NCBI GenBank assembly: GCA_012729725.1
Contig: JAAYCO010000224.1
Span: 1-32,005, forward strand
From: Planctomycetota bacterium
Lineage (GTDB): Bacteria > Planctomycetota > Phycisphaerae > SM23-33
Reading direction: 5' to 3'
Length of the DNA: 32,005 nt
Part shown: in pieces, positions 19,872-27,742 of the stretch
How positions within the stretch are numbered: position 1 is the stretch's first letter
How the letters are laid out: the number at the start of each line of letters is the position of its first letter
The notes under the pieces: generated by a model
Seen by the model: only the letters and a program-made list of their open reading frames with translations
Told to the model about the DNA's origin: nothing
Database searches by the model: none
Translations under genes and position numbers: made by a program

Positions 19872-20369
19872 ATGGCTGAAAATAAAGGCGCCAGACCGAT
19901 ACTTCCATCGGCGGAAGAACTGCTCAGGGCGGTGACGATATATCTTCGCCATGCGTATCCCAATGATCGAGTGCCCGCCCCGGATTCGCTGCTGCCGGAA
20001 AATGGGTTTGACCCCGCCGTGTATCTTATGAGCGAGAAGGCCCAGAGGGATCCATCAAGCGCCCCGCTCGACAACGTGCGGTCTTTCTCGCTTCGGCTGG
20101 GCAATTGGCAATACCCGCACATGAAGCTTCGCCTGTCCCGACCGCCGAATGATGACGTGTTCGTCTTCAGCGTTGACGCGCACGACGCGTTCCTTTTCGC
20201 GCCTGGCGGTGGCGGCGATGCCGCAGCTCTGGAGGAACTCAAGAAAAACAACTCGCTGATTTCGTCGGCGATAATGAATTCCTGGGACGCCGACGGCCTG
20301 CTCACCGAGCGCAACTACCTTCGCCGGCGAATTCACCAGACGCGTCGGCTCAAAACCACCCAACCCTGA
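19872..20369 (+). CDS. Hypothetical cytoplasmic protein (165 aa)
   Basis: The frame opens with ATG after GTGAGGTA and runs 165 codons with coding-like base use. No signal peptide or membrane segment is present. The start 'LPSAEELLRAVTIYLRHAYP' looks helical. The middle ('VRSFSLRLGNWQYPHMKLRLSR', about 20 residues of alternating pattern) suggests beta strands, and 'VFVFSVDAHDAFLFAP' follows. The basic tail 'RNYLRRRIHQTRRLK' may contact nucleic acid or ribosomes. I do not recognise the family. It stands alone between the response-regulator gene (divergent) and birA (convergent, 31 bp away). Confidence 0.8.
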   Translation: MAENKGARPILPSAEELLRAVTIYLRHAYPNDRVPAPDSLLPENGFDPAVYLMSEKAQRDPSSAPLDNVRSFSLRLGNWQYPHMKLRLSRPPNDDVFVFSVDAHDAFLFAPGGGGDAAALEELKKNNSLISSAIMNSWDADGLLTERNYLRRRIHQTRRLKTTQP

Positions 20370-20400
20370 AACAAACCACGCCCTTCTGTCTGCCGGGGCA

Positions 20401-21357
20401 TCACGCGTCCATCGTGGAAAAGCTTGCAGGCAGAAACACGTTCTGCCCGCTGTCCAGGCTCAGGCACAACCCTCTGGTCGGATCGATGTCAAGCACCCTG
20501 CCGACATACTGCCGCCCGCTGCAGGTAATGCCCACTCGGCTGTTGATCATGTCGCAATGATCGAGCCATGGGCCGTGGATATCGTCAAGCCGCCCCGCTT
20601 CGATGACCCCCACCCAGTGATCAAGGCGGCTCAGCAGTTCCCTCGCTATCTCGATTCGCCGAGGGACGTGTTCAACATGCTGGGCGATGCTTGTCGCCGG
20701 CCGGCGAAGCGAATCGGCCTGCGGGCTGGCGTTGACGTTTATGCCAATGCCTATCACGAGGCAGCGTCGGCGATTCACTTTCCTGGTTTCGACAAGCACG
20801 CCGGCGACTTTGGCGTCGCCTATCAGAACGTCGTTGGGCCACTTGAGCCGGCAATGAACGCCGGCGCTGTTTTCCACCGCCTCGGCGACGGCCAGACCCG
20901 AGGCAATGGTGACGGCGTCGTGTGGTATCGACTCGTCTATCAGCAGCACGCTGGCAAGCAGGTTCGCCCCGGGTTCACTCACCCATTGCCGACCGAACCG
21001 GCCCCTGCCGCTGGTTTGGCGCTCGGCGAAAACCGCCAGCCCGTCGCACTCCGCCCGTTGGGCGGCGTCGAATGCAACATCGTTTGTCGAGCCCACCTGC
21101 GAAAAGCAAAGCACGCTGCCGCCAACACGACGATTCTTGAGGCCGCGTTCAATCAACTGCGCATTAAGGGCGGCCGGGGCCTTAAGCCTGGCGCCATGCG
21201 GCGAAAGCTCGACAAGCTGGCCCTCGTGCCCCAGAACCTCAATCGCCGCCATCAACCGCTTGCGGCTCACACCGCATCGGCTGCACAGGTCCGGCAAGGA
21301 ACAGAAGACGTGATCGCTGTCGTAAAGAACCTCAAGCACCCTGGCGGCATCCGTCAT
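20401..21357 (-). CDS. birA: Biotin-[acetyl-CoA-carboxylase] ligase
   Basis: The enzyme activates biotin to biotinyl-AMP and attaches it to the carboxyl-carrier protein. The 318-residue product has an N-terminal winged-helix region (residues 1-65, 'LCSRCGVSRKRLMAAIEVL'), so it may also be the biotin-responsive repressor. The catalytic domain has 'GSTNDVA', the biotinyl-AMP loop 'SGRGRFGRQW', 'LKWPNDVLI' and 'KVAGVLVE', and a small C-terminal SH3-like domain follows. Its ATG begins 2 bp past the nadC stop, with GCGAGTAG directly before it, so translation is probably coupled to nadC. No biotin synthesis genes are in the window. Confidence 0.95.
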   Translation of the reverse strand: MTDAARVLEVLYDSDHVFCSLPDLCSRCGVSRKRLMAAIEVLGHEGQLVELSPHGARLKAPAALNAQLIERGLKNRRVGGSVLCFSQVGSTNDVAFDAAQRAECDGLAVFAERQTSGRGRFGRQWVSEPGANLLASVLLIDESIPHDAVTIASGLAVAEAVENSAGVHCRLKWPNDVLIGDAKVAGVLVETRKVNRRRCLVIGIGINVNASPQADSLRRPATSIAQHVEHVPRRIEIARELLSRLDHWVGVIEAGRLDDIHGPWLDHCDMINSRVGITCSGRQYVGRVLDIDPTRGLCLSLDSGQNVFLPASFSTMDA

Positions 21358-21359
21358 AT

Positions 21360-22274
21360 CTACTCGCTTGGTTTGAGCAGGTTCAGATGGATGTCCAACG
21401 CGATGTCGATGGCGGTTGCACTGTGCGTCAGTGCGCCAACTGAGATGCGTTCAACGCCGGTGAGGGCAATGTCTCGAACCGTGTCGAGCCGCACTCCGCC
21501 GGAAGCTTCCAGTTCCAGGCGTCCCTTGAGGCCCAGGCTGTTTCTGCGCTCCACCGCCTGCCTGAGCTGATCCAGCGACATGTTGTCCAGCAGGATGATG
21601 TCCACACCCAGACCCAGCGCCACCTCGAACTGGGCAAGCGTGTCAACTTCCAGTTCCACAAAGGCCGTCGGAGGCAGAGCGGGTCTTAGCCGCTCCAGTT
21701 CCCGCCCCGCTGCCGAAATAGGATCCATGCCTTCAGATTGCGCCAGCACGGCCAGGTGATTGTCCTTTATCAGCACCGCGTCGTAGAGGCCCTTGCGGTG
21801 GTTTCTGCCGCCGCCCGCGCGGACGGCGTATTTTTCCAACTCTCGCCAGCCGGGGATGGTCTTGCGAGTGTCGAATATGTGCGCATCGGTTCCCTTGACG
21901 GCCTCGACGTATTCGCGCGTTGTCGTCGCAACGCCGCAGAGGCGCTGTATGAAATTCAGAGCCACGCGCTCGGCGGCCAGAATGGCCCTTCCCGGGCCCT
22001 TCCAGATCGCCAGCAGGGTGCCCGCCGGCACATACTCGCCCTCCTGCACGCGGCACTCGGTGCGAATATCGCCGTCGTAACAGGCGGCTATGGCTTCAAG
22101 CAGCTCGCATCCGCAGACTGTCATCGGTTGGCGGGCGATGAACCGCGCCTCGGCGCCGAGCTCCGCGGGCAGGATTGCGCTGGTCACATCCCCGCTGCCC
22201 AAGTCCTCGTCGCGGGCCATTTCGAGCAGTCGCCAAAGGTTTTCTCGTTCGATTTTTCCGGGCTTAACCGCCAT
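21360..22274 (-). CDS. nadC: Nicotinate-nucleotide pyrophosphorylase (quinolinate phosphoribosyltransferase, carboxylating)
   Basis: NadC converts quinolinate and PRPP to nicotinate mononucleotide in de novo NAD synthesis. The frame is open much further upstream, but homology begins at 'MAVKPGKIERENLWRLLEMARDEDLGSGDVTS', and the ATG at 22274 has AAAGGTG 5 nt upstream, giving 304 residues. Diagnostic segments are 'LNFIQRLCGVATTTREYV', 'DTRKTIPGWRELEKYAVRAGG', 'RNHRKGLYDAVLIKDNH', 'DIILLDNMS' and 'LEASGGV'. The product feeds NadK, encoded elsewhere in the window. It is transcribed from a divergent promoter overlapping that of the lipoprotein gene and is followed immediately by birA. Confidence 0.96.
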   Translation of the reverse strand: MAVKPGKIERENLWRLLEMARDEDLGSGDVTSAILPAELGAEARFIARQPMTVCGCELLEAIAACYDGDIRTECRVQEGEYVPAGTLLAIWKGPGRAILAAERVALNFIQRLCGVATTTREYVEAVKGTDAHIFDTRKTIPGWRELEKYAVRAGGGRNHRKGLYDAVLIKDNHLAVLAQSEGMDPISAAGRELERLRPALPPTAFVELEVDTLAQFEVALGLGVDIILLDNMSLDQLRQAVERRNSLGLKGRLELEASGGVRLDTVRDIALTGVERISVGALTHSATAIDIALDIHLNLLKPSE

Positions 22275-22284
22275 TTGAACACCT

Positions 22285-22313
22285 TTCACTTTCGGAAGCA
22301 TACCGAATATGCT
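22285..22313 (+). promoter_or_regulatory. Promoter of the lipoprotein gene
   Basis: TTCACT (22285-22290), a 17-nt spacer and TATGCT (22308-22313) point toward the lipoprotein gene, with a leader of about 45 nt. Its -10 is the mirror image of the nadC -10, the two forming AGCATA-CCGAA-TATGCT. Confidence 0.5.
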
Positions 22314-22325
22314 AGGCTTTGTGAA
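22297..22325 (-). promoter_or_regulatory. Promoter of nadC-birA
   Basis: On the minus strand TTCACA (22320-22325, one mismatch to TTGACA), a 17-nt spacer and TATGCT (22297-22302) precede nadC, with a predicted leader of about 16 nt. It overlaps the opposing promoter at 22285-22313. Confidence 0.6.
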
Positions 22326-22364
22326 GTTGTCCATGATGCCTTGTGGACGGTCGGCAGGTGAACT

Positions 22365-22739
22365 TTGAAGCGGCTGATTCTGCTTACGATTCCACTGTTG
22401 TTGCTGGCGTCGTGCGCCAAAACCGTGCCACCGGAGGAGTTTCTGACCGCCTACCGGCTCAGCGGCGGCTTTGGCTCCAGCGGCGACTGGCAGGCCAGAT
22501 ACACGGGCAAGGACGATCAGTACCACTACATCGAGATCAGAACCAGGACCGTTGATAAGGATCCGGTCAATCTGATACTGTACGGGCCGTTCAAGGACGA
22601 AATCATTCGCTGCCCGATACTTCAACTGCCGGAAGACTTTCCCACGGGGTTCTGGAAGGCAACCGACGAGGCCCAGACGGAATCGCCCGATGACACCAGG
22701 GACTACGTCAGGCGGTATCTGGCCGGCGAAAGGGAATAG
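22365..22739 (+). CDS. Small lipoprotein of unknown function (124 aa)
   Basis: A TTG start at 22365 is supported by AGGTG 4 nt upstream; no in-frame ATG precedes the signal. The N-terminus MKRLILLTIPLLLLASC is a textbook lipoprotein signal with lipobox LASC and acylated Cys17. The mature part is about 108 residues, polar, with 'GDWQARYTGKDDQYHYIEIRT' region strands and a charged end 'DYVRRYLAGERE'. It should be membrane-anchored outside the cytoplasm. I do not recognise the family. It has its own promoter, divergent from nadC, and ends 73 bp before the PurF-like gene. Confidence 0.82.
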   Translation: MKRLILLTIPLLLLASCAKTVPPEEFLTAYRLSGGFGSSGDWQARYTGKDDQYHYIEIRTRTVDKDPVNLILYGPFKDEIIRCPILQLPEDFPTGFWKATDEAQTESPDDTRDYVRRYLAGERE

Positions 22740-22765
22740 ACAGCGCGGCGCCGGCCTGCACATCG

Positions 22766-22771
22766 TATAAA
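22766..22771 (+). promoter_or_regulatory. Candidate -10 element for the PurF-like gene
   Basis: TATAAA (22766-22771) would start transcription near 22778, 35 nt before the chosen TTG start at 22813. No -35 is evident. Confidence 0.3.
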
Positions 22772-22812
22772 AGACGTTGCGGACCGGGGGGCTGAGCATC
22801 AAAGGACTTGTT

Positions 22813-24414
22813 TTGAGCGATGAACTGAATCATGAATGCGGCATAGCTGCTCTTTACTGGCTTGATGAACCACAGGGACCGTCCGGGCCGGCGGAAAAGG
22901 CGGTTGTGGACGGAGACGTCGCCCCGCTGATGCCTGGCATGCTGCTGGACCTGCAAAACCGCGGCCAGCTTGCCGCCGGGATGAGCAGCTATAACAAGTC
23001 GCGCGTGCAGAGGCTTGCAACCTGCAAAGGCGTGGGAACCGTAACCGAAGCCTTCCGCATGTCCCGCCCCGCCAAGTTCGCCCAGATGCTCAGCGAGTGC
23101 GCCGGCGACGCCTGCATAGGCCACGTCCGCTACGCCACCTGCGGCGCCGACGACGAGCGATTCGCCCAGCCTTTCGAGAGATACCACGGCAGACTGTGGA
23201 AGTGGTTCTGCTTTGCCTTCAACGGCAACCTTGCCAATTACGGTTCGCTGCGCGACCGCATACTCGCAAGGCAGGATTATCATTTCGCGCTGAACGCCGA
23301 CACCGAAGTTATCATGCACTCGCTGGCATACCGGCTTCGCGGCGACAGGGCCGCCAGGCTTTCTTCAGTCATGGCGTCGCTGGCGAAGGATCTTGACGGC
23401 GCATACAACATTGCATTCCTCGACGGTATGGGCAGGATGGTGATCGCCCGCGATCCGCTTGGATTCCGGCCGCTTAGCTGGGCGGTGCAGGGCAGGCTCT
23501 TCGCCGCCGCCAGTGAATCCGTCGCCCTGACGAACATGGGGTTCGACAACGTCAGATCGGTCGAGCCCGGCCAGATGCTTGTGGTTGAGAACGGCAAGCT
23601 GAAAGTCGAACGGTTCGCCAAGCCGCGGTCCAAGGCGTTGTGTTTCTTCGAGTGGGTCTACTTCTCCAACGTCGCAAGCGAGATCGACGGCAGGAGCGTG
23701 TACCTGGCCCGCTCTCGTTCCGGGGAGATTCTGGCCGAGATGGAAGACTGCCAAATGGACGACTCGTGCATTGTCGTCCCCGTCCCCGACACCGCCAAGG
23801 CAGCCGCCGACGCATATGCATACAGAATGCACGTTCCCTGCGTGGAAGGGCTTATCCGCAACCGATATGTCGGGCGGACGTTTATTCAGCCCAGCCAGTC
23901 AAGAATGCGAAGCGTTCGCGGCAAGTACACGCCGCTGGCGTCGGTGCTTGAGAACAAACGGGTATTTCTCGTGGAGGACTCCATCGTGCGGTCCACCACG
24001 CTCAAGGCGCTTGTCGGTAGAATCAGGCAACAGGGCAAGGCCCGCGAGATTCACGTTCGCGTCGCCTGTCCGCCGATAGTCGCACCGTGTTTCTACGGCA
24101 TAGACATGTCAACCCTTGGCGAGCTGTTCGCCCCGCCGTTCCTGCCCAACCGCTACCAGGGCAGGCCCTCTGCCGACACGCTGGCGCAGATGGCGAAATC
24201 GCTCGGCGTCGAAAGCCTGCGGTACTTGACCGTGCCGGATCTTGCCGACTGCCTGAAGATGCCCGGCAGCGACCTGTGCACCGGATGCGTTATGGGCAAA
24301 TATCCCACCTTCTGGGGCGACAAGATGATGCGATGCGCCCGGGCCAACTCGAATTCGGGCCGGCAAGGCAGGACATACGAACAGAACGCTAGACCACAAG
24401 GAGCCGCGAAATGA
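22813..24414 (+). CDS. PurF-like amidophosphoribosyltransferase (class II glutamine amidotransferase)
   Basis: The protein joins an Ntn-type glutaminase domain to a type I phosphoribosyltransferase domain, the PurF layout for making phosphoribosylamine in purine synthesis. I chose TTG 22813 (AAAGGA 6 nt upstream), giving 533 residues and a short propeptide MSDELNHE before nucleophile Cys9. 'GHVRYATCG', 'FNGNLANY' and 'DTEVIMH' form the glutaminase site. The PRPP loop is 'VFLVEDSIVRSTT'. Cysteines in 'LCFFEW', 'APCFYGID' and 'CTGCVMGKYPT' match the positions of the 4Fe-4S ligands of Bacillus-type PurF. 'NRGQLAAGM' replaces the usual RGQEGAGI, and His is Phe in the FNGN segment, so this may be a PurF sister group. 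It overlaps the next gene by 4 bp. Confidence 0.88.
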   Translation: MSDELNHECGIAALYWLDEPQGPSGPAEKAVVDGDVAPLMPGMLLDLQNRGQLAAGMSSYNKSRVQRLATCKGVGTVTEAFRMSRPAKFAQMLSECAGDACIGHVRYATCGADDERFAQPFERYHGRLWKWFCFAFNGNLANYGSLRDRILARQDYHFALNADTEVIMHSLAYRLRGDRAARLSSVMASLAKDLDGAYNIAFLDGMGRMVIARDPLGFRPLSWAVQGRLFAAASESVALTNMGFDNVRSVEPGQMLVVENGKLKVERFAKPRSKALCFFEWVYFSNVASEIDGRSVYLARSRSGEILAEMEDCQMDDSCIVVPVPDTAKAAADAYAYRMHVPCVEGLIRNRYVGRTFIQPSQSRMRSVRGKYTPLASVLENKRVFLVEDSIVRSTTLKALVGRIRQQGKAREIHVRVACPPIVAPCFYGIDMSTLGELFAPPFLPNRYQGRPSADTLAQMAKSLGVESLRYLTVPDLADCLKMPGSDLCTGCVMGKYPTFWGDKMMRCARANSNSGRQGRTYEQNARPQGAAK

Positions 24415-24944
24415 CGATGTCCAGAATAAGCTTTACCGAACATTATGCCGCCGTGATGGAAACCATGACAAAACGCGGCCTTTTGTTGTGCGCCTACGAC
24501 GCCAAAGGCAAACCAAACGCCATGACTATCGGATGGGGCGCGGTTGGCTCGATCTGGGGCATTCCCGTCTGGATGGTCCTGGTTCGGCCAAGCAGGTACA
24601 CTTTTGAGTGCATCGAGCATACAGGCTGCTTCACCGTGAACGCCCCGACGGAGGATATGTCATCTGCCTGCGCCATGTGCGGATCGCGCAGCGGGCGGGA
24701 TGAAGACAAGCTCGCCGCGGCAGGCCTGGCGTCGCACAAAGCTCAACACGTGCTGGCCCCGATTATCGAACACTGTCCGGTTGTGTACGAATGTCAGGTT
24801 GTGCATAGCAACGATGTGCTGCCTTCAAAGCTCTCGGACGAAATACTGTCCGGCGCCTACGTGAACGGCGACTACCATCGCGTGTACTACGGCAAAATAC
24901 TTAACGCAATGGCGGCAAAAGACGCCTCATCACTGCTTAAGTAG
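24411..24944 (+). CDS. Flavin reductase-like (FMN-binding) domain protein
   Basis: The 177-residue protein matches the flavin reductase-like fold: 'RGLLLCAYDAKGKPNAMTIG', 'VLVRPSRYTFECIEHTGCFTVN', and a C-terminal 'LSGAYVNGDYHRVYYGKILNA'. Such proteins bind FMN and reduce flavins or other acceptors with NAD(P)H; partner and substrate are unknown. A CAMCGSRSGRDEDK segment at about residues 84-97 carries two close cysteines. The ATG at 24411 overlaps the PurF-like stop (ATGA) and has AAGGAG 7 nt upstream inside that gene, so the two are translationally coupled. Why a flavoprotein is tied to the PurF-like enzyme is not evident. Confidence 0.88.
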   Translation: MTMSRISFTEHYAAVMETMTKRGLLLCAYDAKGKPNAMTIGWGAVGSIWGIPVWMVLVRPSRYTFECIEHTGCFTVNAPTEDMSSACAMCGSRSGRDEDKLAAAGLASHKAQHVLAPIIEHCPVVYECQVVHSNDVLPSKLSDEILSGAYVNGDYHRVYYGKILNAMAAKDASSLLK

Positions 24945-25182
24945 ATTCACACCCATTGGCGGCGTTGCACGAGAGCACCGGCCTTATAGGCTGTAGTAAA
25001 CTTTCGGGGCTGCTTGCGGCGAACTTCACATGCCTTCGTCAGGCTCATTCAACATATCGCCAGAGGATATGCCTCGTGCGCCTTCCTTGCCCTTCTCGCT
25101 CGGCGCAGCGCCGCGCGGGGAGTTTATCATACAGGCTCTTAGATACAACGTCGGCGTGATAATGCCTGCGATCTGAACTCTG

Positions 25183-25398
25183 TCAGACTTGCGCTATCGG
25201 CTTGACCACGTTCTCGGCCTTCAGCCCTTTGGGGCCCTGCACCAGCTCGAATTCCACATTCTCGCCTTCGTTCAGCGTGCGGAAGCCATCAGCCTGAATT
25301 GACGTGTGATGTACAAAGATGTCCTGCGTGTTTCCCTCGGCCGTGATGAACCCGTATCCTTTGGCGTTGTTGAACCACTTCACTGTACCCTTGGCCAT
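25183..25398 (-). CDS. Cold-shock-domain protein
   Basis: This 71-residue protein is a single cold-shock OB fold that binds single-stranded RNA and DNA and melts RNA structure. RNP1 is 'KGYGFI', RNP2 'DIFVHH', and 'MAKGTVKWFNNAKGYGFIT' is the standard start. The ATG at 25398 has GGAG 8 nt upstream; the ATG at 25404 is too close to that site. A TTGCAC/TATTCT promoter about 120 nt upstream implies a long leader, as is common for cold-inducible csp mRNAs. The gene stands alone. Confidence 0.97.
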   Translation of the reverse strand: MAKGTVKWFNNAKGYGFITAEGNTQDIFVHHTSIQADGFRTLNEGENVEFELVQGPKGLKAENVVKPIAQV

Positions 25399-25526
25399 AG
25401 ACATGTCTCCACTGCAAGAAAACCTGACAACCTGCCCACATGCGCGGTCTATCCCCGCCCGTGGTTTTACGACATATTCAGAAATGTTCCAGCCGGCAGA
25501 ACTTGCCCGGTGAGACCCATACATTA

Positions 25527-25554
25527 AGAATACAGCATCTTTCCAGAGGTGCAA
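25527..25554 (-). promoter_or_regulatory. Promoter of the cold-shock gene with long leader
   Basis: On the minus strand TTGCAC (25549-25554), a 16-nt spacer and TATTCT (25527-25532) place the start near 25520, leaving about 120 nt of untranslated leader. Confidence 0.5.
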
Positions 25555-25637
25555 GAAGAAAAATCCACTTTTTGGAATTAACGATAGACATCTCATAACG
25601 GATTCTATGCATGATCAGGCGCGCATGGGAATCCAGT

Positions 25638-25661
25638 TGGAAAAAAACTTGCGGTTTTCCA
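25638..25661 (-). repeat. Inverted repeat beyond the DUF1015 region boundary
   Basis: TGGAAAA (25638-25644) and TTTTCCA (25655-25661) form a perfect 7-bp A/T-rich stem with a 10-nt loop, 29 bp past the DUF1015 stop on the minus strand and followed by no further T-run. It may help end that transcript, but the stem is weak. Confidence 0.3.
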
Positions 25662-25690
25662 AAAAGCGGTTCAGCCAGATGCATGTGCTG

Positions 25691-26965
25691 CTATTGCAAC
25701 GACTTGAGAACCACTCCAGTTGATAATTTGGGGTAAAAATAGGTACTCTTGTGAGGCATGGCGCCCCCGGCATTCGCCACGGCCTCCACAGATTCTATGG
25801 GCGTTCCCTGAATGATAAAACCGACAGCGCCGCCCGAGCAAAGCGTCTGGACGATCTGGGCGTCCGGGGTGTACTCAACTTTGTACTCGGCCCCCTTCCA
25901 CTTATCCATCGGACCCTCCAGAAGCATGTGCTGAAGAATCGCCACATCAAGCTCGCGCCATGCCTCGCTCTGCTGGGGCTGGGCCTGTTTCATCAACTCC
26001 GGCTTGATGAATTTAGCTATCCGGATATCCTTGCCTCCGTCCGCGACAACCGCCATTGCGTGCTTACCGTATCGAGCAAGGACAGCGGCGGCATCGCTGA
26101 AGTCGAACGAGCCGGCCGGCAGATTAGTCCACTCAAAACCCTTGGCGCAGGCAGCAAGAGAATCCACGGAGAATGAAGCCGAAAGCCCGTGCAAAACACG
26201 GTGCGTCGGAAGAATCAGCATGCCTGGATCATCACGTTCTACCAGGGCGAACAGAACATAGTTGGATTCGTGGTTGGCGTCTATGACGCCCTGCTCCAGC
26301 AACGAATCGCGGTAATTCATGGCCGTCGTATACCGGTGATGGCCGTCGGCTATGTAGACCTTCTTGTCCCGAAGGGCCGAGGCAATCTTGCCGATCATCT
26401 GTTCGTCATCAACAACCCACAGGCGTTCCCGCACGCCTCGCAGAACACCTTGCTGGTCCGCGGGGCGGGACTGCAAAGAGTTCCACAGCTCGGCAAGGAC
26501 GGTTTGGGCGCCCTTGAAGAACCCGAAGATGGGCGACAACTGCGTCTTGGTGTGAATGGTCAATTGCAGACGATCCGCCTTTGGGCCGGCGAATGTGTGC
26601 TCGTGCGGAATGACATCCTCGCCGAACTTCGTGGCCCGCACTCCGGCAAGAATCGCCCGGCGGCAGAAGGTTTTGCCCTGCCACTGGAACTCCTGTGCGT
26701 AGGCGTAAATAGCGGGCTTGGTATCTTGCTTCAAAACCCCCTGCGCCTGCAACTGCTTGAGAGTTCGGGCAGCGGCTGCGTATACCTCGGCTGGGCCTTC
26801 GCCAACCGGCGGAACGTGAGGCATGTCGATAGCAACAATGTTGTTCTTGCTTCGTTCCAGCAGTGATTGTTTATCCGCAGCCGACAGCACATCGTACGGG
26901 GGCGCGATAAGATCATCAAAGTTGCTGACGCTGTATCTCCAACCGCCAAACGGGCGCAGGTCCAT
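25691..26965 (-). CDS. DUF1015-family protein
   Basis: The 424-residue cytoplasmic protein matches DUF1015 in length and in landmarks: 'IAPPYDVLSAADKQSLL' near the N-terminus, 'EFQWQGKTFCRRAILAGVR', the signature 'VYIADGHHRYTTAMNYRD' and 'HTKTQLSPIFGFF'. The biochemical function is not established to my knowledge; the invariant histidines in ADGHHRY suggest an enzyme. The start was set at ATG 26965 (MDLRPFGGWRY) because AGGAG lies 6 nt upstream; a longer frame reaches 27037 without family similarity. A TTGCAC/TATCCT promoter immediately precedes it, so it is likely transcribed separately from gph. Confidence 0.92.
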   Translation of the reverse strand: MDLRPFGGWRYSVSNFDDLIAPPYDVLSAADKQSLLERSKNNIVAIDMPHVPPVGEGPAEVYAAAARTLKQLQAQGVLKQDTKPAIYAYAQEFQWQGKTFCRRAILAGVRATKFGEDVIPHEHTFAGPKADRLQLTIHTKTQLSPIFGFFKGAQTVLAELWNSLQSRPADQQGVLRGVRERLWVVDDEQMIGKIASALRDKKVYIADGHHRYTTAMNYRDSLLEQGVIDANHESNYVLFALVERDDPGMLILPTHRVLHGLSASFSVDSLAACAKGFEWTNLPAGSFDFSDAAAVLARYGKHAMAVVADGGKDIRIAKFIKPELMKQAQPQQSEAWRELDVAILQHMLLEGPMDKWKGAEYKVEYTPDAQIVQTLCSGGAVGFIIQGTPIESVEAVANAGGAMPHKSTYFYPKLSTGVVLKSLQ

Positions 26966-26986
26966 GTGTATCTCCTGAAAGAAGGA

Positions 26987-27015
26987 AGGATATCCACACC
27001 GCCTTGCCTGTGCAA
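26987..27015 (-). promoter_or_regulatory. Promoter of the DUF1015 gene
   Basis: On the minus strand TTGCAC (27010-27015), a 17-nt spacer and TATCCT (26987-26992) give a predicted leader of about 15 nt. This supports the short DUF1015 start, since the longer reading would begin upstream of the transcript. Confidence 0.45.
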
Positions 27016-27083
27016 CCGCCTGCCGCGGCTTTCGCAATTACCAGGGCGATGAAACCCTGCGAAGCCCGCTTGATCAGGCAAAG

Positions 27084-27731
27084 CTAGTCAAGCAGGTCAA
27101 GCAGTTCCAGCGGATGGTTGACAAGAGATTTGGCGCCGTTTTGAATCAGTTCGGCCTTCGTGCGGAACCCCCACAGCACTCCAACGCCGTACATGCCGGC
27201 GGCGGCTGCGGTCTGCATATCGGTGTTTGTATCGCCGACGTACAGGCACTGGGCCGGTTCAGCGCCAAGCTGACGCGCGATAGCCAGTGCGGCTGCCGGA
27301 TCGGGCTTGTGCGGCACGTCCGGCCTGGCCCCCACCACAACGGCAAAGCAATCCGGCAGCATTTGCTGCGTCATCCGCCGGGTGAACTCGTCAGGCTTGT
27401 TAGACAGCACCGCCATAGCGAGCCCGCGCTGCCCAAGCTCGCGCAGCAGTTCGACTACGCCCTCGTAGGGCCGGGTTTTGGCAGCCCATCTCTGGGCGTA
27501 GTCGGCTGTGTATTTCTCGATGACCTTGGCGAGAACCTTCTCGTCACTAACCGGCGCCATCGCCCGCAAGGCGAAGTTCCTGACGCCGTCGCCCACGAAG
27601 TACTTGCACTGGGCGGGGGTGCGCTTTGGCAGCCCGTGGACCGCCAAAGCCACGTTCATGGAATCCGCAAGATCGTCAATCGTATCAAGCAGAGTACCGT
27701 CAAGATCAAAAACAACGGCTTTGAACCGCAT
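27084..27731 (-). CDS. gph: HAD-family phosphatase, phosphoglycolate phosphatase type
   Basis: This 215-residue HAD hydrolase has motif I 'VFDLDGTLLDT' (nucleophile Asp9, acid/base Asp11), motif II 'AVLSNKPDEF', a lysine in 'GARPDVPHKPDP', and motif IV 'YVGDTNTDM'. The helical cap between motifs I and II and the 'SNKP' pattern fit phosphoglycolate phosphatase, which clears 2-phosphoglycolate from DNA repair or oxygenase side reactions; pyrophosphatase PpaX-like activity is an alternative. The ATG lies 11 bp past the rho stop with only a weak CGGA before it, so it is probably translated from the rho transcript. Confidence 0.9.
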   Translation of the reverse strand: MRFKAVVFDLDGTLLDTIDDLADSMNVALAVHGLPKRTPAQCKYFVGDGVRNFALRAMAPVSDEKVLAKVIEKYTADYAQRWAAKTRPYEGVVELLRELGQRGLAMAVLSNKPDEFTRRMTQQMLPDCFAVVVGARPDVPHKPDPAAALAIARQLGAEPAQCLYVGDTNTDMQTAAAAGMYGVGVLWGFRTKAELIQNGAKSLVNHPLELLDLLD

Positions 27732-27742
27732 GGTCGATCCGC

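Noticed and set aside
22275-22802. N-terminal extension of the nadC frame (to 480 residues)
   Set aside because: It would run through the lipoprotein gene and both promoters; NadC homology and the ribosome-binding site fix the start at 22274.
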